Shown piece after piece: positions 23,113 through 35,405 of a stretch of 64,000 bases of DNA. A program made the translations under genes and the position numbers. Location of the stretch: NCBI GenBank assembly GCA_021292165.1, contig CM037877.1, forward strand, positions 216,173,350-216,237,349. Reading direction: 5' to 3'. The notes under the pieces were generated by a model that worked only from the letters and a program-made list of their open reading frames with translations, did not search any database and was not told the origin of the DNA. Within the stretch, counting starts at the first letter, position 1. Every line of letters starts with the position of its first letter. Origin of the DNA: Shinisaurus crocodilurus. Lineage: Eukaryota; Chordata; Lepidosauria; Squamata; Shinisauridae.

Positions 23113-23247
23113 CAGCCTTTTCCAACCTGGTGCCTCCAGATCTTGTGGAGTTCAACTCCCATCAGCCTCAGCCAGCATGGCCAATGGTCAGGAGTGCTGG
23201 AAGTTGTAGTTCAAAATGTCTGCAGGGCACCAAGTTGGGGAAGGCTG
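23113..23247. mobile_element. hAT-type MITE, 135 bp
   Basis: It starts CAGCCTTTTCCAACCTGGTG and ends CACCAAGTTGGGGAAGGCTG. It has a perfect 8-bp target duplication, cactagat, on both sides. Inner arms (caactcccatcagcc...) pair imperfectly. Confidence 0.88.
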
Positions 23248-23382
23248 CACTAGATCTGTCCCTTTTTCAACCTCATCATTAAGTACCATTTTGTTCATAA
23301 ATACTGTTTCAGTGCTTTTTTTGCTGCTTTTTTTTTTTTTGGTCACCCACGTGGCTTCTATACAGGTAACTATTTAGATCAG

Positions 23383-23853
23383 GGCTCTCCAACCTTGGGT
23401 CCCCAGATTTATTTATTATTACATTTATGAATCGCCCATCTGGCCGGTCACCTGGCCACCCTGGATGATGTACAATTAAAACAATGCAACAATAAAACGT
23501 AACAATTAAAACAGCATAGAATTTTTAAAAAAATCCTAACCCACCCCATATTCCCTCCTGAAATACCATGTTTTTAATGTGTGGCAGAAGCTCATCATGG
23601 AGGCGGCATGGCCTGGTGAAGGTCACTAGGGAGGGAGTTCCATAACTTGGGGGCCACCACAGAGAAGGCCCTCTTCCTAGTCCCCACCAGCCTGGCTGCT
23701 CTGGCTGATGGGAAAAGGAGAAGGCCGTCTGTGGCAGATCTTGATGTTGCTGGACTACAGCTCCCAGAATCTCTTGCCATTAGCCATGCTGGCTGGGTAT
23801 GCTGGGAGCTGTAGGCCAGCAACATCTGGGGACCCAAGGCTGGAGAGCCCCGA
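23383..23853. mobile_element. hAT-type MITE split by an L2 fragment
   Basis: The outer parts, agggctctccaaccttgggt at the left and acccaaggctggagagccc at the right, are the two ends of one MITE of the 16,632 family. Between them, 23,404-23,731 is a minus-strand L2 3' end. Its reading frame gives ARLVGTRKRAFSVVAPKLWNSLP, the conserved L2 C-terminus, followed by a 3' UTR ending in (A/T)-rich 'aataataaataaa'. The order of insertion is therefore MITE first, L2 second. Confidence 0.8.
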
Positions 23854-23861
23854 TTTAGATA

Positions 23862-24003
23862 ATAAAATAGAGTTGGAAGGGGCCTATACGGCCATTGAGT
23901 CCAACCCCCTGCTCAATGCAGGAAACAGATGTGGGCAGCCCAGGCAGTCACCCATCCAAGCACTGAACTGGCTCATACCTGCTTAGCTTCAGCATGTGGC
24001 CTG
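23862..24003 (-). mobile_element. 5S-derived SINE, minus strand, diverged
   Basis: In reverse it contains 'aagctaagcagg' and 'tgcttggatgggtgac' of the 5S head and 'gagcagggggttggactcaa', 'ccttccaactct' of the CR1-like tail. Confidence 0.7.
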
Positions 24004-24009
24004 CATTAT

Positions 24010-24430
24010 GTGCTCTTGATACCTGGCCTGTAGCTTTCAGGAACATGCAAATCCACTCTTTCCTTGCAGAGATCCCTATGGGGCTGTTACCCTTAGTTTA
24101 GGAAGCCTTGAGATTTTATGGACCTATGCAAAATAAAATGTATCATTGACATTCTTCTCCCTTACACTCTTGCATGTCCCACAGCCACAGATGTAAGAAA
24201 CACTGGCTTAATTAGTTGGAGTGAATATGAGCATTCTGTTGAAAGCAGGCTGTTTACTGCTCTGCATTCAGAAAACCTGAATGGTTCTGCTCTAGCCAAT
24301 CCCCTTGAAGCGTTATGTACTGACCCCTCCAGCTTCTATTTGCTAAAACTTGAAGTGTTTGTATTCATAAATGCACCTACAAATACATACTGTGTGCATC
24401 AGATTTAGTTGCTCAACCCTTTACCCTGAA

Positions 24431-24486
<56 letters not shown>

Positions 24487-24960
24487 GCATCACCAAGACC
24501 ACAATAAACATTCCTTTTTTAAAGAGTTTGGCACAGGAAGGAACCTATAGTCTGTGCAAGCCTACTCATTGATGGGGAGGGGATTTTAATCAATGAGTAA
24601 TTACTACATTTCTGTACAGCCCAGTAGCCAAAGTTCTCTGGACAGTTCACAGAAATTAAAGCTTTAGCTGATTACTGTACTAATTACATTGATGGAAATG
24701 AGCAGCCTTATTTGTACATTTAAAAATAATGCTTCATAAGAACTCATCAGGGACAGTTCACACAATACTTACCTTCCTCAGCAAGTAGCATTTACCTTCC
24801 TCAGCATGTTTTCCCCAGGTACATACTTGCTTGGACAAATATTAAAGTGTGATTCAGGAAACCAGAGATATGGATGAGAGCAATTTTCATGACTACAGTA
24901 TCTAGGAAAAGATCAAAGAAGCTACTGCAGAATGTTTATTATAGGATTAAATCTAGATTA
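24010..24960. other. Intergenic with a (GAT)n microsatellite
   Basis: A pure (GAT)n tract spans 24,431-24,483. No gene is seen. Confidence 0.7.
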
Positions 24961-24964
24961 AATA

Positions 24965-25190
24965 ATAGATTAAATCTATTATAGGATGTTTTAAAGATGT
25001 TTTAAAGATGTTTTAAAGATGTTTTAAGATGTTTTTAGGATGTTTTAAGATGTTTAATAGTATATATTGTGTTTTAGTTTAGGTATTTTATATTTTCTGT
25101 TGTTCCCCGCCTCGATCTAGATGGAGAGGCGGGTAATAAATAAATAATAATAATAATTATTATTATTATTATTATTATTATTATTTTATT
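24965..25190 (+). repeat. LINE/SINE 3' tail with (ATT)n
   Basis: Degenerate 'gatgttttaaa' units lead into 'ttccccgcctcgatct' and 'gagaggcgggtaataaataa', a tail shared by reptile LINEs and SINEs. An (ATT)n tract follows at 25,144-25,190. The parent element is not identified. Confidence 0.55.
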
Positions 25191-25196
25191 ATAAAG

Positions 25197-25575
25197 CAGG
25201 GAGGGGTGGTGGTCTTTCAGCCCGAGAGCTGAATTCCATTTCGGAGAAGCTGTCAGGGGCTGCATTTCAGTGGTGGGAGGGGCTGAAGGAAAGGGGGCCT
25301 GGCCAAAGGCAGAAGGGGTGGGGCCAAAATACACAAAAACCAGCGCATTGTAGCATAAAACTCTTACTGCCGGCAACTAAGGTTTAGGAGTGGAATTTCA
25401 ACCTTTTTGAATGGGAAAAAACTGCACAAAAGCTGGGAAACATCAAACAATTGGTGTTTGGGGGAAAGGGGATGAGCCTGGGGATGGGTACGTGGCCTTG
25501 TGGGGAGCCCCAGAGGGCTGGATTAGAACCACAGGAGGGCCAGTTTTGGCCCCCAGGCCTTTGTTCCCCACCCCT
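25197..25575. mobile_element. hAT-like repeat related to the copy at 42,494
   Basis: The interior matches 42,494-42,850 through segments such as 'gagctgaattccattt..ggagaagct', 'aggtttaggagtggaatttcaacc' and 'gagggctggatta'. The end 'tgttccccaccccta' is a decayed CAGGGGTGGGGAACA-type terminus. Confidence 0.65.
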
Positions 25576-25839
25576 AAATAAATTCTATAATTAATACAAT
25601 GTGTCTGGACAGAGGCTTCATGTTGTCCTGACAGCGCTGTCTAGTTCTCAGCTTTGAGCATCTTAACATCGACACAATGCAGTTATTTCAATATCCTCCT
25701 TCAGTAATTACCCCCAGACTTTCATACATTGCGTGGAAGGTCTGAAGGGGGGACTTTAGGGTGTCCTACTTTATAGAAGATAGTCCTTTATTTGAAGGGC
25801 TGTCAAAGGACAGTCCTCTGATTCAAGGCATCCTCTATT

Positions 25840-25945
25840 TCAGAGCTCTCCAACCTTGGGTCCCCAGATGTTGCTGGCCTACAGCTCCCAGCATACCCAG
25901 CCAGCATGGCTAATGGCAAGGGATTCTGGGAGCTGTAGTCCAGGC
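25840..25945. mobile_element. Partial hAT MITE (16,632 family)
   Basis: 'agagctctccaaccttgggt', 'ggcctacagctcccagcata' and 'ctgggagctgtag' identify it. The right end is lost. Confidence 0.7.
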
Positions 25946-26696
25946 TGCCCAGTCCAAGTCTGTTTTAAAGATAAACCCTAAGAAAGGAGAGCATGGGTCT
26001 TGAAGTTGCCCATCAGCAGTTAGCAGCTGGACTGCAGACTGAGCCAGTGCACTCTTCATGCACCCACACTTCTCCTCTGTCTTTCAGGCCCAAATCCAGA
26101 TGGGGAGGATGGAACACTTGGGACTAGCCACCATGTTGTCCCGGTGCTGTAATGCTTTATGAAGCATCTGAACTTTACTGTATTGCTAGAGGAATCCTCC
26201 TGTGAGTTGACTGAGGCTTGTTTGTTGCTTGTAGGCAAGCACAATTTGTGACATTGCACAACATCATTACTCACGGGGCACATCTGTTAAGGCATCAGCC
26301 TTTGCTTCCAATTTCCTGGCTTTGTGGAGCTTGAACCAATATTAGATAGCCTTAACTCTGGTCTTAAACTGGTACGGTTTTTTTTTTTAAAAAAAAATTA
26401 TCATTGAATTAATATTATTCAGGGTGCAGTCACAATGCTACTATAGTATTAAAAGAAGAGTTAATGGCTTTTGTATCATTGGCCTGTTTATTCAGCTAAG
26501 TCAAATAAGCATATTTTTTGTACACAGATACTTTTTGGGTCAAACTGCCCTTTGCAGTGATTTTAGCTGACATCACCAAAGAATAGCGAAGATATACTGG
26601 GAAAATAGAAAATAGGTCCTCCAGGAAACACATATATCTATATCTAAATCTTAACATTTCTTAAGTTTTCTGACTTATCAGGATATGTTTGATTTC

Positions 26697-26855
26697 ATAG
26701 AATCATAGAATAGGAGAGTTGGAAGGGGCCTATCAGGCCATCGAGTCCAACCCCGTGCGCAATGCAGGAATCTGAGTCAAAGCATCCCTGACAGATAGCT
26801 GTCCAGCTGCACCTTGAATGCCTCCAGTGTGGGAGAGCCCACGACCTCCCTAGAT
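26697..26855 (-). mobile_element. CR1 LINE 3' end, minus strand
   Basis: In reverse it reads 'gggaggtcgtgggctctccc', 'aaggtgcagctggacagct', 'gggttggactcgatggcctg' and 'ccttccaactctcctattct', ending in repeated 'attctatga' units. This is the CR1 3' UTR and its short tail repeat. Confidence 0.88.
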
Positions 26856-26859
26856 TTGA

Positions 26860-29800
26860 TATCTATTGTATAATTTTATTTTAACCCATATTTTTCCACA
26901 ACAAATAATTGCCTCTGCAGTTATCTCAATGGGTCTTTCATTTACTTGGACTGTCCATGGACTGGACAGTCCTTCAAATCAAGTGCCTTCCATTGTAACA
27001 ATTTCCAGATTCGCCCCTCACTGCTTCCCACATTTGCTAGCTGCTTGTCAAAGAAAAAAAAATTTGAGAAGGGGGACGGGAATGGGAGACATGTACAGAA
27101 GCCATGGTTTCTCCATCCCTGTTGGGTCTCCCATCCCTGTTGGATCTCCCCTCCCTTGCTTATCTGTGCAGTGAACTCGACATTCCAGTTGAGCCTACCT
27201 AGGCTGTATGTGGCACCCATGGAAAGAACAAATCACTACATTAATCAATTAACTGAAACAGACAATGCATTCCAGTCCATTTACCAGAGAGTAGCAACAA
27301 AATGGGGGGGGGGGGGGACACTATTTTTCTTTTAAAATAGAAGGATAATATTCTATTCTTGATATGACTCCTGGATAATTTTTTACATCCTGGGATCACT
27401 GCATTTTTCAAGAGCAAGGCAGGGGGGGAAAGACATGGCATCATAAAGGAATGCTATATTGAACCTCCAGACTTCCCAGCTCCTGGAATGGAATGGCCCA
27501 CACAGGTTCCCCTGTTATGGGCAATCTAGGATGCCAGCCAGCAGCTCCATTTGAGAAAACACTCTGTTCTCACCCAGCCTTTCAGTGCTTCCCCCCCCCC
27601 CCCCCAGTCAGTCAGGAACCAAAGTAATTAAATTTCGTAGCAGCTAGCACACAAATAAGAACAAACTTTGCCCAGGCTAAAAGCATAAGTGTGTGCCTTT
27701 CTCCAGGAAAGTTGGGAGTAGGTCTGAGTTCAGTTTGCTTTGCAGCACTTGAAGAGTTTGATGTTCTAAATGGCTTGCTGCAATAGCATCAACATCTTCT
27801 TCATTAGTGTCTGCATACAATAAATAAAAATGGGGGGGGGATACTTCAAACCATTTAATTAAGTTACCCATTCCCTCCCTTCTGACTGCATAGCCCACAC
27901 ATGTTGATGGATTTGATGCACAGACCCAAACATTCCCACCCATCCCTATTGCATCACTACACTATAAATGAACCCTAAGAGGAGCCCATGCGGATCCCCC
28001 ACCTGATTGGTAGACAAAGGCTGATGGGGGCTTGTATGACACAAAACATGACATGCTTAGACAGGAAAAAGGGGGCCTTTTTTCTGTCTAAACATGCCCT
28101 TAGGCTCAATCCAGTATACACTTACTACGCTACACTAGCTGGGGCATGCTGGGAGTTGTAGGCCAAAAACATCTGGGGACCCAAGGCTAGAGAACACTGT
28201 ACTAGAGTGTAAGCCCCATCAAACATAATGGGATTTATTTCTGAGTCGGTATGTATAGTATTTCACTGTAAAGCTTGCTATTTGCTTTGGTGGAAGCACT
28301 TTTTTTAAAAAAACCAACTACTAGATTTTGTGGCCGTGAAATTTCTCTTTCAGTGAAGCCAAAAGCCTATCTATGATGCGAACATGGTTGAACACCATCT
28401 AAACCTGTATTTTGGAAAGCAAAAGTTTGTTCTTTGACTGGCGACAATTTCCATAAAGCAAAACCCCTTTACATAAAAACTCAAGCCTCCCAGGCACAAT
28501 AATGCATCAAGTGTTACAGCAACAAAGCTGCTCTGGGGTTTCGTGAAACATTCTGCATAGAGAGTTGCCAGTAAATGAGCCGTGAAAAAGGAATTATGAG
28601 GTCATGGTGACTTTCAAACAAATATGGGAAAAGTAAAGTCCAATCTTCAGCCCTCCGGGAATAACAAGTGACTGGCTCGATTCCACTCTTGATTCATGCG
28701 CTAGGAAAACTACCCTGCTGCCATCAGGTGTGCAGTGGACAGCCTGACAACTTCCCTTCATGCTTCTGGTTGCAGAGAAATTGATCTTCAGTGAACATCA
28801 GGTACCCTTATACTTTGCCAAGATAACATAGGCAGGATCCACATTACACTGTATATCATCAGGTTAGCAGAATGGTACTGCTATATTCCCCTTCTGCATT
28901 CACTACTCACAGGGCACACGCTTGTTAAATGTACTGCAATCATCCCGGTTTGCCATCCCACACCTAACTCCATAGCAGTGAAACTGGGTGTTCCCGTGAA
29001 TACGCAGGGGAAATGGCCCTTTAGGAGAAAGGGTTTTGTTTGGTTGGTTGGTTGGTTGGTTGATTAGCTTTGCGAAGCTACAGAGATGCGAATGTGGGAA
29101 GCAGTGAGATTTTTAAAAATTGGGGGGGGGGAGCTTTTCCTCCTGCCCCGTGGCTGCTGCAAAACAACAAATGGCGACACCTCTCTTCCCCACCAGTTTG
29201 GGAGTCAGACTTCACTGCTGCATTCCCCCCACCCCTTGAAAACTACTGGCTAACTCCAGTGACGAGACTTTCGTGGCCAACGCAACTTTAGCACACACTA
29301 GCCGCGTATTGCGGTAGCGAACCGCAATAACTGAAAGAACCGTGATAAACCTATTCCGGTGAATTCCGGAAGAAACAAGGAACAATTACGCAGGACTAGC
29401 GCTGACCGGCACTGAAAACTGTGTGCGTCATGTGCCCCTCAAGTCATGGCAGCAATACAGTACTGCAATTAACCTTAGGTGTGGATCCGGCCATGGTCTT
29501 CTTTGTTAGCAGAGACTGCCTAACAATTGACTGGTTTTTATTTTCAATATCACATGTTAGCCCTGAAAGCTGTAGTCTTGGCCACTAGATTAAATAAGTC
29601 AGTTCCAGCATAATGGGTTCCCACCCACCATCCACCCCACAACAAAAGACACAAAGGGAAATGCTCATAAAAACTGTTAGGTTGGAGTGTAGAATTGACA
29701 TGGAGTCTTCAAGCCTAATTGCTGTGGGGGGGATTTTAGAGGGTGCCACATAGGGGAAGGGAGGGTTAAACCCCCCCCCAGCTGTGATTGCCCTCAATTG

Positions 29801-29925
29801 CCCCCCCTGTGCTGCAAAATTAGGCTTGTAAAAAGCTTCCCATTGGCTCCGTATTATTATTTATTTATTTATTTATTTATAATCCGCCTTTTTCCCAATA
29901 CTGGGACTCAAATATTTCATATATT
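26860..29925. other. Intergenic, no gene seen
   Basis: The stretch holds poly-G/poly-C runs (near 27,303, 27,591 and 27,832), a partial Harbinger-like MITE (28,045-28,105) and a partial hAT MITE (28,130-28,200). No frame shows a family signature. Confidence 0.5.
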
Positions 29926-29931
29926 TCCTAG

Positions 29932-30090
29932 ATCATAGAGTTGGAAGGGGCCTACAAGGCCATTGAGTCCAACCCCCTGCTCAATGCAGGAAACTAGAAG
30001 AGGGGTCTCCCATCCAAGTAATAACCAGGCTTGACCCTGCTTAGCTTTCCACGCTCAGAGAAGCTGAGCCAGCGTGAGCCACACAGCCTT
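29932..30090 (-). mobile_element. 5S-derived SINE, minus strand
   Basis: In reverse it reads 'ctgagcgtggaaagctaagc', 'agggtcaagcctggttatta' and 'cttggatgggagacccct', then the CR1-like 'ttggactcaatggccttgta' and 'ccttccaactctatgatct'. A separate tail, 'aggcggggtacaagtcaata' with (AATA)n, follows at 30,115-30,183. Confidence 0.85.
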
Positions 30091-30189
30091 TGATCTTGAT
30101 CTAGTGATTGTAAGCCGACTTGAGTGCCATTTTTGGTAGAAAGGCGGGGTACAAGTCAATAAATAAATAAATAAATAAATAAACCTGTA

Positions 30190-32100
30190 TAAATTATGGA
30201 AATCACGCATACATGCTAATTTCCCAAAATTTATTCTGCTTCTGGTAGTCATGATGAGGGGCAAAGAACAGTGTATGGTACTGAAGCCCCACTTCTGGTC
30301 CTAACAGTCCTGCTCAGACCCACCCAGCTCTCTGGCATCTGAGATTTCTCCATGCATTACCCAACAGAAAAGAAGCACATCAGCCAGGAGACCTAAGATC
30401 CCTGGGAGGTTGTACCCGAGGGATTCTTGCTTCCCAAGAATAACATTATGGCAAGGGGGAGGTCAGCCTGGCTTCATCCAACAGCCAGAGAAGGCGCATC
30501 TGAAGGGAGATTGCTTCACCTTTCCCTGTCAGAAAGAACACCTATCAGAGCTTTCTAACGAAGAACTATTGCCTGAGTTGGGTTTTTTCCTCCCCCCTCC
30601 CATTCTTTTTTACTTTTGTGTCATGTCTTTTAGAGTGTCTTCTTACTAATTTTTGTAGCCCACTCTGGAAGCCTTATTTGGCTAAAGAGCAGGGTAAAAA
30701 TGCTTTAAACAAAGAAACCTTGTTTTCATGGAACAAGGTTATCATTATAATGTGCAACAATAAAAAGCCAAGAAAAGTAGAAAAACCAATTCTTTCAAAT
30801 CCATGCCACCCAATTTGAAGGCAATGGTCCTGGCATCTAGCTGATGCTAGACTGAGCAGAGCTTAATCTGAGATGATGGATATTTTGAACCTCAGACTCT
30901 TAAAATGGCAATTTGGTGCTCCAGGATAAATGGGGCAGAACTGTTCCATTGCTGCCGTAACCTTTTTGGAAACAGTTGTGCAATGTCATGGTCTATAAGC
31001 TTAAAGCAAAGAGATGTGTGTAACTGTTGAAATAGCCACATCTTAAGCAGCCTGTTGGATTAGGCAGCTAGAACAGACAGGATTATGTTAGTCCAATATG
31101 GTTTCTACTTCCTGACCTGCTGTAATCTTAGAGGTCACCACTTACATAATATTACTCAAAGAGGTCCACAAATCAATCAGACTTTGAAAAAGCAGCATTT
31201 AACTACCAGATCAATGGGGCAAGTGTTGCAGAGTAAACTGCCATGATAAATTTCCTGATAGGATAATGGTAAGTACAACATCTTGCTCCCTCTAAAATCT
31301 GCCTATTTTTTAACTAATTAAAAAAAAGTGACTATCATTTCTGATGCCAAAGGCTACTGTTCTAGTGTAATTGGTTTAGAAAAAACCTCTACTGAGATGT
31401 TAGATACCTGAATCTGAACGTTGCTGCCAGCCGGTGTTAAAACTGAGCTGGATGGACCGTTACTCTAACCCAGTATAAAGTAGATATCCATGTATACTCA
31501 AGGTGAAAGAGAATCCTATGGTCCAGCTAAGATAACCACCACTATCCAAGAGTGAAGATGGGCAACTTGTGGCCCTCCAGTTATTTTGGCCCACAACTCC
31601 CATGATCCATCAACATTGGCTATGCTGGCTAGGGCTATTTGTATGCCAAAACATGTTGCCCACTCCTGTCCTAGAGCTTACGCCAGTGTAACTAGTTAGG
31701 ATCCTCTGCTCTCCCAGAAGCAAAGTCCAAAGCACAATAATAGGGGGGTTTCTCTCTCTCTCCCTCTGTGAAACATTTGCCGTTTCCCTGGGCCTGCTGA
31801 AATCTCACTCTTGTGCATGGATGGATGATGCCATTTTGGCTCCATAAGGATCCATACTCTGAGAATGGGTTTGCTATTAGTATATGTAGGTTATCTAAAT
31901 CATCACTTCAGCAAAGGGAGGGAGATGATAATGTATCGAATAGTTTCCAGAATCCTGACATCTTTTCAGAGCTATCTCAAGGGCAGAGAGATTGTTTATA
32001 GAAAGGCATTGCACTATTTACAGCCATGAAGCATTCGGTTCCAAATGCCACCGAGGGAGCTTAAAAAAGAAAGTATCAAGAATAACAGCAAGCATTGCCT
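30190..32100. other. Intergenic, no gene seen
   Basis: A hAT MITE remnant is visible at about 31,555-31,675 (gggcaacttgtggccctcca ... catgttgcccactcctg). Nothing else is recognised. Confidence 0.5.
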
Positions 32101-32106
32101 TCCAGC

Positions 32107-32107
<1 letters not shown>

Positions 32108-32184
<77 letters not shown>

Positions 32185-32194
32185 CCATCATCAT
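32108..32194. repeat. (ATT)n(ATC)n tract, tail of the L2 LINE
   Basis: A trinucleotide run that changes from ATT to ATC. It sits at the 3' end of the minus-strand LINE that starts next to it, so it is probably the LINE's expanded tail. Confidence 0.85.
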
Positions 32195-33501
32195 CCTTCC
32201 TTTTCCCCAGTACTGGGGCTCAAGGCAACTTTACAGCATTAAAACTTGTGCAATTAAAACATATAAATAGGAAAATACAAAAGTTAAAAATATAATTAAA
32301 TTAGCTATAGTATTAAAATTATATTTAAAAAATCAAGTTAAAACAGCAACAACATAAACAGTGCAAACCATCACAGTCTCACAGACTATTCCCAAAGGCC
32401 TGCCAAAAGTTTTTGCCTACCTCCAGAAACATACCGAGGAGGGTGCCTTTCTAGCCTGCCTGGGAAGGGAATTTCAGATCATTGGGGCAGCCACCGGCAC
32501 CAAGAAGTCCCTCTGCCAAGTTCCTGCCAGGCATGCCTGAGATGGTGTTGGAACCAAGAGAAGGGCCTCCTCTGAAGATCTCAGGGTACAGACAGGCTCA
32601 TAGGGGGGAATATGGTCTTTCAGATAACCTAGACCCAAGCTATATAGGGCTTTATAAGTCATAACCAGCACATTGAATTGTGCCCAGAAACAGACTGGGA
32701 GCCAGTGAAGCTGTTGTAACAGAGGAGTTGTATGCTCCCAGTCAGCGGTCTGGCAGCAGCTCTTTGAACCAGCTGAAGTTTCCGAACACTCGTTCAGAGG
32801 CAGCCCCACGTACAGCGTGTTATAGTAATCCAAACAGGATGTAACTAAGGCATGTGTCACTGTGGCCAAATCAGAGATTTCCAGGAACAGGCGCAGCTGG
32901 CGCACTAGCTTTAACTGTTCAAATGCACTCCTGGCCACCGCTGAAACCTGCGCATCTAGGCTCAGGGCTGAATCCAGAAGTACACCGACCCAAGCTGCGA
33001 ACCTGTGTCTTCAGGGGGAGTGTAACCCCATCTAACAAAAGCTGAATCCCTATTCCTTGATCTGCCTTCCAACTGACCAGGAGCACCTCTGTCTTATCAG
33101 GATTAAGCTTCAGTTTGTTTGCCCTCATCCAGTCCATTACTGCAGACAGACACTGGTTTAGCACAGCAGAAATAGAGCTGGGTGTCATCAGCATACTGGT
33201 GACACCGAACCCCAAAACTCTGGACAACCTCTCCCAACAGCGTCATGTATATGTTAAATAGCATGGGGGACAAAACAGAACCATGAGGAACTCCACAGGC
33301 CAATGGCCAGGGAATAGAACAGCAGTCCCCCAGCACCACCTTCTGGGTCCGCCCATCCAGGAAGGAATGGAGTCACTGTAAAATAGTGCCTCCAAGTCCC
33401 ATCCCAGCAAGGCAGCCCAGAAGGATACCAAGGCCGATGGTATCAGAAGCTGCTGAGAGGTCCAGCAGAACCAACAGGGGGACACTCCCACTGTCTTGTT
33501 C

Positions 33502-35405
33502 CAGGGATGTTGAAGAGTCCTTGGCCTCGAGTCACGAGTCGAGTCACGAGTCTTTGGACCCGAGTCTCGAGTTGAGTCTCGAGTCCAAGGTCCAAAATGG
33601 TGACTCGAGTCGAGTCACGAGTCCCGAGTCACTCCCAAAGCGGCGGCCCATGGAGGGAGCGGGAGGGTCTCCGCGAGAGGAAGAAGAGCTGCCCTTTCTC
33701 CCGCGGAGACCCTCCCGCTCCCTCCATGGGCCACCGCCGCCGCCGCCGCCCCCACTTACCATAGGCGGGTCCTTCCCTCGTCCCTGCTCCTGCCGCCGCC
33801 GCTGCCACACCAGGGACGCATTACGAGCCCTCCCTGGGTTTGTAGTTCTCCGCAGGCGGCGGCGCAGCCCGATCTCGCTCTTCTGAGCGGCGCGGAGAGT
33901 GTTCTCCGTGCCGCTCGAGTTGCTGCCGCCGCCTCCGCCTCCCGCTCACCGCCATCTCCCTCGCCGCCACCATTGCACGCAGCCGCCCGCGCCCGCGGCA
34001 GAAGTGACGCGCCGGGACCCTGCTCCGGCACGCTTGGCTGCCGCCGCTCTGTTTAAAGTGGCGGCGGCCAAGCGCGCCGGAGCAGGGTCCCGGCTCGTCA
34101 CTTCCGCCGCGCCGGGACCCTGCTCCGGCGCGCTTTAAAGCTAGTTTAAAGCTCACGGTGAGGGGCGAGGGCCTCACCGGTACCCAAAGCAGACGGAAAG
34201 GGCTTGCAGCTGGGTCAGGCCCAAGGCCCGTCTCGGCCCGCGAGCCACTGAAGCGCGCAAGAGCCCCTTCAAGCAGCCCGAGTCGGCAGCCCCCCTCGCT
34301 CGCTCTTGCCCAAGCGAGCCGCACAGTCCCCCTCTGAAGCAGTCCGGCTCAGCCGCCTCGTCCTCCTCCAGGACTCTGCTGAGCCTGCCTCACTTGGAAC
34401 CCCTTCAAACCGGGCACCACCCATGCCCCACGCCACCCCGGTGGCCACGAGTCCCACAAGGAAACGGGGCGCCGCATCGGGAAGCAGAAGGACGGCCTTC
34501 CCCCCTGCCTCTCCGTTTGAGGTCCGAAGGGGAAGAAGGGACATTGGCCGGTGGGGTTCTTTTCTCTCCCCCCCCCAGGTTAAAGGTTGCCAGTTCCCCA
34601 ACCAGCCACCCGCCCCCTCCATCTTGAGACACATGGTGCCTCCCCACTGGCAGAGGGGTCTGGAGGCGGCTGCGCGGCAGCCGAGCAGACTTGCAGAGCA
34701 AGAAACCTCTGGGGGCAGACCCCGCGAGAAGCGCCTCCTGCGCGCGGCTACCTGCCAAGATGAGCGGGGAAGGGGCGACGGCTTCGGCGGCCCTTTCACA
34801 CACCCTCTCTTGCCCTCGGCCCCCCCCTCCCCCAGCAGAGGCTCCCCCCACCTCCCGGCCCCTCTGCCCTACCTGCTGCCTCCGTCTCCCTTCCCGTCGG
34901 GCTCCTTGGGGGTGCAGATTGTCCCGCGCCCCAGAAGGCCCCAAGCGCCATTGCTCTCCTGCCCCCTTCGCCGGGTGCCTCGCCGTGGCTGCCTGCCAAA
35001 CGCGCCAGAGCGCAGAGCCCCAGCCGCGGTGGGTGCCGCTTCCTGGGACAAAAGCTGCCGCTGCTCTGTTTAAAGCGGCGGCGGCCAAGCGCGCTGGAGC
35101 AGGGTCCCGGCGCGTCACTTCCGCCGCGCCGGAAGTGATGACGGGACCGGCGCGGGCGGCTGCGGGCGGCGGCGGCGTGATGGCGGCATGGCGTGCGATG
35201 GCGGCGGTAGCTGCGAGCGGGTGGCGGCGAGGGAGACAGCGACGGCGGTGACGTGAGTGGCGGCGGTGGCGGAGTCATTGGGCTCGAGTCCCGAGTCGAG
35301 TCTCGAGTCCCATTGAAAAAATTGGGACTCGAGTTGGACTCGAGTCAAAGGGGGGACTCAGTCGGACTCGCGAGTCGAGTCATCGAGTCTGAGTCCCCAT
35401 CCCTG
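33502..35405. mobile_element. hAT element with GAGTC subterminal repeats and GC-rich interior
   Basis: It starts CAGGGATG and ends CATCCCTG. The perfect 8-bp target duplication tcttgttc lies at 33,494-33,501 and 35,406-35,413, within the L2 reverse transcriptase. Both subterminal regions (to about 33,630 and from about 35,275) are dense in cgagtc / gactcg motifs in both orientations, as expected of transposase-binding arrays in hAT elements. The 1.6 kb interior is very GC-rich and has no transposase. It contains a 100-bp inverted repeat (33,640-33,740) and a repeated 'gccaagcgcgc.ggagcaggg' module near 34,010-34,140 and 35,055-35,125. Confidence 0.88.

Noticed and set aside
22357..24408. Additional exons downstream of G0S2
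   Set aside because: A polyadenylation signal closes the gene. The later frames are LINE, MITE or unsupported.
24431..24483. CRISPR-like array
   Set aside because: A pure trinucleotide microsatellite in vertebrate DNA, without spacers.
33386..35348. Frames of up to 255 codons on both strands
   Set aside because: High GC content removes stop codons in every phase. The block lies inside a hAT element and none resembles a known protein or transposase.
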